From Alphaproteobacteria bacterium (lineage in GTDB: Bacteria > Pseudomonadota > Alphaproteobacteria > Rhizobiales > Amorphaceae), in assembly GCA_030431335.1 (NCBI GenBank), contig JAUIJH010000014.1, forward strand, positions 1 to 56,426: a DNA stretch of 56,426 bases, written 5' to 3'. A program made the position numbers and the translations under genes. The notes beneath the pieces were generated by a model. The model was given only the letters and a program-made list of their open reading frames with translations, made no database searches and was not told where the DNA came from. Each line of letters begins with the position of its first letter. Within the stretch, counting starts at the first letter, position 1. Positions 8,201 through 16,189 of the stretch are shown here, one piece after another.

Positions 8201-10045
8201 ATGAAGATTCCCGTGAAAAAATTTTGGTCCCCCGGCGTCGTCACTGTCCTGGCGTTGCTGGGAATATTTTCGGCGCTGCTGCCGGTCGCGGCACAGGAAG
8301 GGGTAATTCTCGATTCCTCTTCCGCAGCGGCGGAATTGTCGCCCTCGCCGCTCGCTCCCGCCTCCACGGGCTCGCCGCGCCAGACCCTCGACAGCTTTCG
8401 CCGGCTCTCGCTGGCCGCGGCGACGGACCTGATCGAGGCCTACTACCATTCCGACGGATCGGACGGGGGCCTGTTCTTCGACACCGACGAAGTGAGCGCG
8501 CTGAAGCGCGACGCGGTCAACAACCTGATGCGAGCCGCGTCAACGCTGGACCTGTCGAAAGTCCCGCCGGCCAACCGGCGCACCGTCGGCATCAATTCGG
8601 TCCTGCTGCTGGAGGAGATCCTCAGCCGGATCGACTTGCCGGACCTGGCGGACATTCCGAGCGTCGCGGACGTGGAAGCCGGCGCGGCGGTGCGCGGGTG
8701 GACCATCCCCGGCACCGAAATCCAGATGCTGCGCTCGGAGAACCTGTCGGGCGAGCCGCGCTACCTGTTCTCCCCGGAGACCGTCCAGCGGCTCCCTGCC
8801 TTCTACCAGACCATCCGCGTCCTCCCGCGCAAGACGGCGGGCGAGATCGATTTCTACCAGCACTTCGTGTCCGCGCCGGGCCTGTCGATGCCGATCCAGC
8901 TCTATCGGCACATCCTGGACCTGCCGAAGTGGGCGTTGACGATCCAGTTCGAGCAGGCGGTCTGGCAGTGGATCGCGCTTTGCGTGCTGACCGTGCTCTA
9001 CGGCGGCCTCGCCTACCTGGTGCTGCAGGCGGAGGTGCGCCAGTCGCACAGCTCGGAGGGGGTGGCGGCCTCGCTGCACCGGCTCTTGCTGCCGCTGATG
9101 GTCATCGCCCTGCTGGGCGTCTACCGGTGGCTGTGCGACGACGTCATCAACCTGACCGGCGACGTGCTGACCTATGTGGAGCTCGCCGTCGAGACGCTGC
9201 AGACCTTCGCGCTGGCGGTGCTGATCCTGTTCGGCTTCAACTTCCTGGCGGCGCTCGTCATCGCCTCGCCGCGGATCCGGAAGGAGAGCCTGGACGCCAG
9301 CCTGATCCGCCTCGTGATGCGGGTGATCGGCCTGCTCGCGGCCGGCTTCATCGTGTTCTTCGGGGCATCGCGCATCGGGCTGCCGATCTACGGCATCGTG
9401 GCGGGCCTGGGCGTCGGCGGCCTCGCCATCGCGCTCGCGGTGCGGCCGACGCTGGAGAATTTCGTCGGCGGCATCATCCTTTATGCCGACCGGCCGGTGA
9501 AGGTCGGCGACTTCTGCCAGTTCGGCAACATGCTGGGCACGGTGGAGGAGATCGGCCTGCGCTCCACCAAGGTCCGCAGCCTCAACCGGACCCTCGTCAC
9601 CGTCCAGAACTCGGAGTTCTCGCAGCTCTCGATCACCAACTTCTCGCGGCGCGACGCGAACCTGATGCAGACCACGATCCGCCTCCGCCACGAGACCGCC
9701 GCGCCGCAGCTGACGACGATCATCGCGGCGATCGCCGACATGCTGCGCGCCGACGAGCGGGTGAAGCCGGAGACGGTGCGCGTGGCGCTGCTCGACATCG
9801 CCGAATCGGCGCTCAACGTGGAGATCTGGGCCTACATCGACACGGCCGACTACACGCGCTTCCTGAAGATCAAGGAAGACCTCCTGATCAAGGTGCTGAC
9901 CATCGTGGAGGAACACGGGACGTCCTTCGCCAAGCCCTCGCAGACGACGTATCTGGCACAGGACCGCCCCCCCGGCGAGCCGCTCCCAACGGAACTGGCG
10001 GAGGCGCTCGCCAGCCTGGCGCCCCCCTCCCGCGCCCGAGACTAA
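8201..10045 (+). CDS. MscS-family mechanosensitive channel with periplasmic N-terminal domain
   Basis: A 614-residue inner-membrane channel. The ATG at 8201 gives a signal peptide (KKFWSPGVVTVLALLGIF, cleaved near VAAQ). Residues about 30-230 form a periplasmic domain beginning SPRQTLDSF, followed by some five membrane helices and the MscS pore and beta domain around GLGVGGLAIALAVRPTLENF. The C-terminal third is the cytoplasmic vestibule. Such channels open under membrane tension and release solutes on osmotic downshift. The N-terminal domain is clearly related to that of the channel at 11227-12933, so the two are paralogues. Confidence 0.9.
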   Translation: MKIPVKKFWSPGVVTVLALLGIFSALLPVAAQEGVILDSSSAAAELSPSPLAPASTGSPRQTLDSFRRLSLAAATDLIEAYYHSDGSDGGLFFDTDEVSALKRDAVNNLMRAASTLDLSKVPPANRRTVGINSVLLLEEILSRIDLPDLADIPSVADVEAGAAVRGWTIPGTEIQMLRSENLSGEPRYLFSPETVQRLPAFYQTIRVLPRKTAGEIDFYQHFVSAPGLSMPIQLYRHILDLPKWALTIQFEQAVWQWIALCVLTVLYGGLAYLVLQAEVRQSHSSEGVAASLHRLLLPLMVIALLGVYRWLCDDVINLTGDVLTYVELAVETLQTFALAVLILFGFNFLAALVIASPRIRKESLDASLIRLVMRVIGLLAAGFIVFFGASRIGLPIYGIVAGLGVGGLAIALAVRPTLENFVGGIILYADRPVKVGDFCQFGNMLGTVEEIGLRSTKVRSLNRTLVTVQNSEFSQLSITNFSRRDANLMQTTIRLRHETAAPQLTTIIAAIADMLRADERVKPETVRVALLDIAESALNVEIWAYIDTADYTRFLKIKEDLLIKVLTIVEEHGTSFAKPSQTTYLAQDRPPGEPLPTELAEALASLAPPSRARD

Positions 10046-10133
10046 CGTAGGCGACCATCTGCCCCGCAGGCGCCCCGAGCGGATCCGACGCACGGGAGCA
10101 CCGGGCCACGGGGGCATCCACAAGCGAGGACCC

Positions 10134-11219
10134 ATGCCGCACGAACCCCGACCTTCCCTCCTCCGCCAGGCCGTCCGCATGGCCCTCGTCGGCGTCAGCG
10201 CCGTCGCGAGCCTGTTCGTGCCCGCGCGGGCCGAGGCCTGCACGCGGCTCGTCTATCTCGGCGAAGGCCAGTCGGTGATCACGGCGCGGTCGATGGACTG
10301 GAAGACCGACCTCGCGACCAACCTGTGGATTTTTCCGCGCGGCATGGCGCGCACCGGCAACGCCGGCGCGAACTCGATCCGCTGGACCTCGAAATACGGC
10401 AGCGTCATCGCCGCGGCCTACGACATCGCCACCACGGACGGGATGAACGAGGCGGGCCTCGTCGCCAATGTGCTGTGGCTCGTGGAGTCGGAATATCCGG
10501 CCGAGACGAGCGACAAGCCGGGCCTCACCATCGCGGCGTGGGCGCAGTACGTGCTGGACAATTTCGCGACCGTCGCCGAGGCGGTGGAGGCGCTGGAAGC
10601 GGAGCCGTTCGTGCTCGTGACCGACGCGGTGCCCGGCGAAAAGCGGCTCGCCACGCTGCACCTGTCGATCTCCGACGCGACCGGCGACAGCGCCATCGTG
10701 GAATATATCGGCGGCAAGCAGGTGATCCACCACAGCCGCGCCTACCAGGTGATGACCAACTCGCCGACGTTCGAACGCCAGCTCGCGCTCAACGACTACT
10801 GGCACGAGATCGGCGGCACGACCTTTTTGCCCGGCACCAACCGTGCGGCGGACCGCTTCGCCCGCGCCTCCTTCTACGTGGACGCGATCCCCAAATTCCA
10901 GGACCAGAACCTCGCCGTCGCCAGCGTCTTCTCCGTCATCCGCAACGTGTCCGTGCCCTACGGCCTTTCGACGCCGGACCAGCCGAACATCTCCTCCACG
11001 CGCTGGCGCACCGTGTCGGACCAGGCGCGCAAGGTGTATTTCTTCGAATCGAGCCTCACCCCCAACGCCTTCTGGGTGGACCTCAACACGGTCGATTTCT
11101 CGGCCGATGGCGGCAAGACGATGAAGCTCGACCTCGGGCCGAACCAGTCGCAGACCTTTGCCGGCAACGCGGCGGGCTCGTTCGTGCCGGCCGAGCCGTT
11201 CGTCTTCCTCGGCAAATAG
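10134..11219 (+). CDS. Choloylglycine hydrolase / linear amide C-N hydrolase family (Ntn)
   Basis: An exported N-terminal-nucleophile hydrolase of 361 residues. The signal peptide ends ARAEA, so cleavage exposes Cys36 (ACTRLVYLG), the catalytic nucleophile of penicillin V acylases and bile salt hydrolases. Other family marks are ARSMDWKTDL, DGMNEAGL, a conserved GDSAIVEY strand and MTNSPTFERQL, which carries the oxyanion Asn. Gram-negative members of this branch often cleave N-acyl-homoserine lactones or penicillin V rather than bile salts (family knowledge); the substrate here is unknown. It sits between the two converging MscS paralogues. Confidence 0.92.
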   Translation: MPHEPRPSLLRQAVRMALVGVSAVASLFVPARAEACTRLVYLGEGQSVITARSMDWKTDLATNLWIFPRGMARTGNAGANSIRWTSKYGSVIAAAYDIATTDGMNEAGLVANVLWLVESEYPAETSDKPGLTIAAWAQYVLDNFATVAEAVEALEAEPFVLVTDAVPGEKRLATLHLSISDATGDSAIVEYIGGKQVIHHSRAYQVMTNSPTFERQLALNDYWHEIGGTTFLPGTNRAADRFARASFYVDAIPKFQDQNLAVASVFSVIRNVSVPYGLSTPDQPNISSTRWRTVSDQARKVYFFESSLTPNAFWVDLNTVDFSADGGKTMKLDLGPNQSQTFAGNAAGSFVPAEPFVFLGK

Positions 11220-11226
11220 CGCAAGA

Positions 11227-12933
11227 CTAGATGGCGCCGCCGCCGGCCTTGGCCTCGTCGGTGCCGATCTCGGAGGCACTGCCGGCGATGTCGCGCCCCG
11301 CGTCGCCGTGCACACGCACCTCGCGGCCGGCGAACTCGATGCCCACGCGCTTGAACAGCTCCTGGATCTTGAGGTTGACCATCCGCCGCAGCGTGAACTG
11401 CTCGCCCGGCCGCGTCATGAACTTGACGCGCATGATGATGCCGAAATCGTCCACGTCGTAGATCCCCTGCGACTTGAGGGGCTCCAGGAACTTCGGCCCG
11501 TTTTCAGGGTCTTCCAGCAGCTCCTGGCCGAGCGTCTTGATCAGCTTGCGCACGTATTCGGTGTCGGTGCCGAACGGCAGGCGGAAGGACAGCTTCATCA
11601 CCACCCAGTCGCGCGAGAAGTTGTTGACCTTCTTGATCTCGCCGAAGGGGATCGTCTGCAGCGGGCCGTTGTGGTGGCGCAGCTGCACGGAGCGGATCGA
11701 GACGCGCTCCACGAAGCCCTTGCCCACCCCCACGTCGAGATATTCGCCCGGCCGGAACGCGTCGTCCACCAGGAAGAAGATGCCCGAGAAGATGTCGCGC
11801 ACCAGCGTTTGCGCGCCGAAACCGATGGCGATGCCGCCGACGCCGAGCCCCGTGACGATGGAGTAGGCCGGCAGCCCGAACGCCTGGCCGGCATGGACGA
11901 AGAGGCCGACCACGAACAGAACGCTGAGCCCAGAGGCGGCGAGCCGCGCGAGGCGCCCGCTCGCCGCGTCCGGGTCGAGCCCCCGCAGCTTGATCAGGAT
12001 GTGCGCGGTGCTCATCACCACCAGCACCGCGAGCCAGCCGAGCATGATGTAGCCCGCCGCGTCGAGCAGATAGGTGACGATCTCGAGGACCGTGCCGGTG
12101 AGGTTGATCGACTGGTCGATGACGTATTGCGCGGCGAAGGTGATGAACGCCACCGCGATCAGGCTGACGATACGGGCCGGGCTCGTGCGCCGGTGCCGCG
12201 GGCCGCCCTCGGTGGCGGTGCTGGCGGGGCGGCGGTCGATCGCGCCGCCGATGAGGAGGAGGCCGGCCGACACCAGCCCCGCGGCCAGCAGCACCAGCCC
12301 CGTCGCGATCCACTGCCAGACGGCCTGGCCGGCGAAGGCGACCTTCATCCACTCCGGCAGGCGCTCGCTCCAGGCACTCGCCAGCCCCTGGCCGGGGGTG
12401 GACAGGTACATCTCGTAGATTTCGGGCGTGGAGCCGGAGATGGCCGGCAGCGCCTTGACGCGCTCGTGGAAGGAGCGCATCCGCGCCACAGTCTCGGCGG
12501 TGAAGAGATACTCGCCCTTGCGCGGCCCATCGAGCTTGCGGGCGATGGTGATCTCGGTCTTGGGAACGCGCCACCGCTCCACGGTGCCGTCGGCGGGAAT
12601 GGCGGACGGGTCCGGCCGCTCCAGCTTGTCGAGGATCTCCTTCATCAGAAGTGCCGCTTCCAGGCCCCGATCCTGGACGAAACGGGGCGGAAGCTGCGAG
12701 GTGTCGAGCAGGCGCAGCGCCCGGTCCAGCGCGAGCTGGGAGACTTCCGGGTCGTTCTGGCGCCCGGCGGCATAGGCATCTTCGAGCGCTTCCAGGAAGC
12801 TCTCATAGGTGCCGCGCGGGCTCGACGTGTCGGCCGGCTCCAGCGGGAAGGATGGCGCCGCCATCGCGCCGCCGCCCACCAGCACGACGAGGAGCGCGAC
12901 GGTGGCCAGGCACAAGTTCAGGTATCGCGTCAT
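11227..12933 (-). CDS. MscS-family mechanosensitive channel with periplasmic N-terminal domain
   Basis: A 568-residue channel. The ATG at 12933 is chosen because it gives a signal peptide (YLNLCLATVALLVVLVGGG, cleaved after GAMAA); the in-frame extension upstream is unlike coding sequence. The periplasmic domain starts SSPRGTYESF, followed by several membrane helices from AVWQWIATGLVLL onward, then the pore and beta domain GLGVGGIAIGFGAQTLVRDI. The layout and many positions (for example LDTSQLPP, VPKTEI, YLFTAETV, AVWQWIA) match the channel at 8201-10045. It converges on the hydrolase gene, with 7 bp between stops. Function: tension-gated solute release. Confidence 0.92.
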   Translation of the reverse strand: MTRYLNLCLATVALLVVLVGGGAMAAPSFPLEPADTSSPRGTYESFLEALEDAYAAGRQNDPEVSQLALDRALRLLDTSQLPPRFVQDRGLEAALLMKEILDKLERPDPSAIPADGTVERWRVPKTEITIARKLDGPRKGEYLFTAETVARMRSFHERVKALPAISGSTPEIYEMYLSTPGQGLASAWSERLPEWMKVAFAGQAVWQWIATGLVLLAAGLVSAGLLLIGGAIDRRPASTATEGGPRHRRTSPARIVSLIAVAFITFAAQYVIDQSINLTGTVLEIVTYLLDAAGYIMLGWLAVLVVMSTAHILIKLRGLDPDAASGRLARLAASGLSVLFVVGLFVHAGQAFGLPAYSIVTGLGVGGIAIGFGAQTLVRDIFSGIFFLVDDAFRPGEYLDVGVGKGFVERVSIRSVQLRHHNGPLQTIPFGEIKKVNNFSRDWVVMKLSFRLPFGTDTEYVRKLIKTLGQELLEDPENGPKFLEPLKSQGIYDVDDFGIIMRVKFMTRPGEQFTLRRMVNLKIQELFKRVGIEFAGREVRVHGDAGRDIAGSASEIGTDEAKAGGGAI

Positions 12934-13365
12934 ATCTTCTTCAGTCTCACACCGGTTTTGACAGTTATCATTGGAAATAAATGCCGCACTCAGGGGATTA
13001 TCTTCGCAAGATCCTACCCCATGCCTGAATCTGCGATCTTTCACTGTCATGCGGCGGCCGAACGATCGATGCCCCGGCGGTGCGACCCCACCCACGATGC
13101 GTAATTGCGACGGTTTTAACAATCATTGAAGGATCTGTTGATCTTGGGGCGAGCGTGCCTGCGCCGTTCATTCTTCCTGCCTTGTCCTGGCGCCGAGCCT
13201 GCGACCCCGATGCGCCAATCTCCGGCGCCGTGCGCTCCCCCATCCGGGGTGTACGTCGCTGATTTATCAGGATGGGACCGATAAGGCGTATTTTGGGCGA
13301 ACGACGGGATTCACCTTCGGCCACCCCGGTCGGATCGTCCACCTCCCGCCGCGGGCGGCGCGGGC
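12934..13365. other. Intergenic region upstream of the second MscS gene
   Basis: About 430 bp without a convincing gene. The 100 bp next to the channel start are relatively AT-rich and should hold its promoter on the minus strand. A hexamer TTGACA occurs at 12958-12963 on the plus strand, but no gene lies downstream in that direction. GC-rich dyads near 13345-13365 could end transcription of the neighbouring minus-strand gene, but no T tract follows. Confidence 0.4.
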
Positions 13366-14862
13366 TCAAAAGCGCGGGCTGCGGACCTTGAGCGCGACGA
13401 CCGCCATGCGCGTGGCGAAGGCGCCGAGGACCGTGACGACCACCATCTGGCGCACGAGCGCCGGCTTGTCGTCCGGCAGCAGGTAGAGGATCCCCAGCGA
13501 CAGGGCGAGGCCCCATAGGACGCACACCTCGGCGTAGAAGGAGGTTCTGAGGGCCGGGTTCTCGTAGCCGCTGCGCAGGAGGTCGCGCAAAATGCCGCCG
13601 CCGGCGCCGCTGAGCGCCGCCAGGAACGGCCCCCACAGCCACAGCGGCTCCGCCCCCGAGCGCACCGCCACCGACACCCCGATGACCGTGAACGCCGCGA
13701 GCCCGATCGCGTCCGTCACCTCGAGGACGGCGGCGGGAGACAGCGCCCTCGGCCAGCGACGCGGGCCGCCCTCGCGCAACGCGGCAAGGCGCCGGGCCGC
13801 CGCCCCGGCCAGGTAGGCGACGAGGACGGTGCCGGTGACGAGGAGGAGCGACACGGGGCTGGCGAGGATGCCGATGGTATCGCGCCCGACGAGGAGGTCG
13901 CGCATCACGCCGCCGCCGACGGCCGGCAGCCCGGCCAGTACGAAGGCGCCGAGCAGCGAGAACCCCTCCGACCGCGCGATGAGCACGCCCGACAACGCGA
14001 ACGCGACCGTGCCGATCATGTCGAACCATGAGAACCAGGGCGCGGCGACGGCAAAGCGGAAGAGGACGGGCCGGGCGGCCTTCGCCTCGATCGCCTCGGC
14101 GGCGCCCTCGTCCGCCAGCCCTTGCAGCGCCGCGCGGAAACGGGCGACGGTCTCGGGCGGGACGCTCGCGGCGAAGTTGAGGTAGAGCTCGGTCGTCGCG
14201 ACGTCGACGACGCGGCGGGCAAGGGCCGCCTCGGCCGCAGGCGCCGCCGCGAGGGCGCCCAGCAGCGCGAGGCGCGGCGCCAGCACGCACTGCGCCCTCC
14301 CCTCCACGATCGCGGCGATGGCGAGGGCCGCGTTGCCGAAGGTGAGCGTCTGGCCCGCGTGGGGGTGTGCCAGCGTTTGGATCGCGCTGCCATAGGGCGC
14401 GTCGCGCACGGTGGCGATGCGCCAGCCCCGCTCATAGGCCTGCGCCAGCGCTTCCAGGCCCGGGCGCTCCGGCAGCGCCAGGCCGCGCGCGCAAAGGAGA
14501 ACGTCGCGTTTGGCGCGGTAGGGCAGCGAAGCCGGCGGCGCGGCGTGCGCGGATGGCATCAACAGGTCGACCCCGCCGCCCGCAAGGGCCGCCTCGGCCG
14601 CCGCGCGCCCCATCGGCGCGAACACGACGCCGACGCCGGCGCGCTCGGCAGCGGCGGCGACGAGCTGCAAATCGACGGGCGTGTCGACCGGCGGATGGCG
14701 TGGGGCGGCCGTGAGCTCGCCCGTTCCGGCGGCGATCCATGCCACGCGCAGGACCGAGACGCCCTGGCCGTTGGCGAGCAAGGCGCCGCCGATCGCCAGC
14801 GGAACCAGCAGCGCCAGCGCCACCAGGAGGGGAAGCCGCACCGCGGCGAAAGGTCGATACAA
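13366..14862 (-). CDS. Periplasmic solute-binding domain fused to a TRIC-family (UPF0126) channel
   Basis: About 498 residues. An N-terminal anchor or signal segment (LPLLVALALLVPLAIGGALL) is followed by a bilobed binding-protein-like domain to about residue 270. The remainder is a TRIC/UPF0126 membrane domain, starting near residue 280 with FDMIGTVAFALSG. Both internal repeats of the TRIC fold show the GxxRD motif (GVMRDLL and GGILRDLL), and about seven helices can be counted. TRIC proteins are trimeric cation channels; the added domain suggests gating or loading by a periplasmic ligand (inference). The start is TTG at 14862 with GGGAG upstream; a GTG 33 bp downstream is an alternative. Confidence 0.8.
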   Translation of the reverse strand: MYRPFAAVRLPLLVALALLVPLAIGGALLANGQGVSVLRVAWIAAGTGELTAAPRHPPVDTPVDLQLVAAAAERAGVGVVFAPMGRAAAEAALAGGGVDLLMPSAHAAPPASLPYRAKRDVLLCARGLALPERPGLEALAQAYERGWRIATVRDAPYGSAIQTLAHPHAGQTLTFGNAALAIAAIVEGRAQCVLAPRLALLGALAAAPAAEAALARRVVDVATTELYLNFAASVPPETVARFRAALQGLADEGAAEAIEAKAARPVLFRFAVAAPWFSWFDMIGTVAFALSGVLIARSEGFSLLGAFVLAGLPAVGGGVMRDLLVGRDTIGILASPVSLLLVTGTVLVAYLAGAAARRLAALREGGPRRWPRALSPAAVLEVTDAIGLAAFTVIGVSVAVRSGAEPLWLWGPFLAALSGAGGGILRDLLRSGYENPALRTSFYAEVCVLWGLALSLGILYLLPDDKPALVRQMVVVTVLGAFATRMAVVALKVRSPRF

Positions 14863-15004
14863 GCGGCTCTCCCACGATCGCGGCAGGCATCCTCCGCACC
14901 GATGCCGAAGGCACTGCCGCCGGCCGACTATGCCCGATTCGGCGGGCGGCCAGGCAGCACGACGGCGCCGCCGCGCCGGCCGTGCGGTGCGCGCGAGGCC
15001 GGGC

Positions 15005-16189
15005 TCAGCCGGGCGAGGACCAGATGCCGGCGGCGACCTTGCGCAGGGCGGGCTCGTCGACCGTGACGCCGATGCCGGCCGTGCCGTCCGGCACCATGGC
15101 GCCCGCTTCGCGCGTCCAGCCGCTGTGGATGATGTCGGCAAAGAGGCCCGACAGCTCCAGCTGCAATTCGCACAGGAGCGGCCCGGCGATGGCGGCATGG
15201 AAGGAGAGCGCCGCCGCCTGCACCACGGGCGAGCCCGTGCCCATGTGCGGTGTCACCGCGATTGTGTGGGCGGCGGCGCGCTCGGCAAGGGCGAGGCCGC
15301 CGGCAAGGCCGGTGCGGCCGATATCGGGCTGGAAGATGTCGAGCGCGCCGGCTTCGAACCAGGGGTCGATTTCGTACTGGGTGAAGACGTGCTCGCCGAG
15401 GGCGACGGGAACGGCGCCGGCCTCGCGCAGGGCGCGGTGGGGGGCGAGCGCCTCGGGCTCGAACGGGCACTCCCACCAGGCGACGCCGCGCTCGGCGAAG
15501 GCCGCTGCGGCGGCGGCGGCGCCCTCCCCTTCGGGCATCGTCCACAGGCTGTCGACCATGAGCGACCAGTCCCCCGGCACGCCCTGCCGCAGCGCATCGA
15601 TCTCGGCGAGGAGGCGCGGGATGTCGGCATCGCCGAACAGCTTGACGCCGGCGATCCCTTCCGCCTGCCGCGCGGCCCAGAATTCCAGGCGCGCCTCGCG
15701 GGTGCCCTGGCGCAACCCCGACAGATAGACCGGCACCGCGCGACCGCCGGCGATGGCGGCGCCCGCGCGGTGGCCGAGCGCATCGGAGACGGCGATATCG
15801 AGCGCGGCGATGGCGAGGCGCTGGTAGCCGGCGCTGTGGCCACGGCAGCGGTTGAGGTCGTAGGCGAAGGCGCGGAAGGCGGCGCGGTCGGCGAAGCGCT
15901 GGCCGGGCAACAGGTCGCCGAAGAACTCGGCCGCGAGGATGGCGATCACCTCGGGGCAGACCGGCTCGGTGGCCTCGCCCCACCCGCTCGCCCCGTCCTC
16001 CAGCGTGACCTTGACGAGGCAGGTTTCCACGAAGCGGCCATAGGCGGTGCGCCAGCCGTCCTTGAGGAGGTAGCGCCCGCCCGCGACGCGGTTGTCGGAC
16101 TTGAAGTCGCGCCAGTAGGCGTCGCCCGTGGAGCGGAGGTGGAAGGCTTCGATGCGGGCGATGGCGAACGGAGTGTCGATTTGGGGCAT
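15005..16189 (-). CDS. Mandelate racemase/muconate lactonizing enzyme-type enolase superfamily protein
   Basis: A cytoplasmic enzyme of 394 residues with the enolase-superfamily capping domain and TIM barrel. Landmarks in order are GWGEATEP in the cap, GVKLFGDAD at the second barrel strand (general base Lys), LMVDSLW and WWECPFEP (metal ligands Asp and Glu), ALGEHVF (third ligand) and TPHMGTG (catalytic His at strand seven). Members mostly dehydrate acid sugars after abstracting an alpha proton. The start ATG overlaps the stop of the metallophosphoesterase gene (ATGA), so the two are coupled. The exact substrate cannot be stated. Confidence 0.9.
   Translation of the reverse strand: MPQIDTPFAIARIEAFHLRSTGDAYWRDFKSDNRVAGGRYLLKDGWRTAYGRFVETCLVKVTLEDGASGWGEATEPVCPEVIAILAAEFFGDLLPGQRFADRAAFRAFAYDLNRCRGHSAGYQRLAIAALDIAVSDALGHRAGAAIAGGRAVPVYLSGLRQGTREARLEFWAARQAEGIAGVKLFGDADIPRLLAEIDALRQGVPGDWSLMVDSLWTMPEGEGAAAAAAAFAERGVAWWECPFEPEALAPHRALREAGAVPVALGEHVFTQYEIDPWFEAGALDIFQPDIGRTGLAGGLALAERAAAHTIAVTPHMGTGSPVVQAAALSFHAAIAGPLLCELQLELSGLFADIIHSGWTREAGAMVPDGTAGIGVTVDEPALRKVAAGIWSSPG

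Noticed and set aside
12958-12963. TTGACA as a -35 promoter element
   Set aside because: It is on the plus strand with no -10 at correct spacing and no plus-strand gene downstream.
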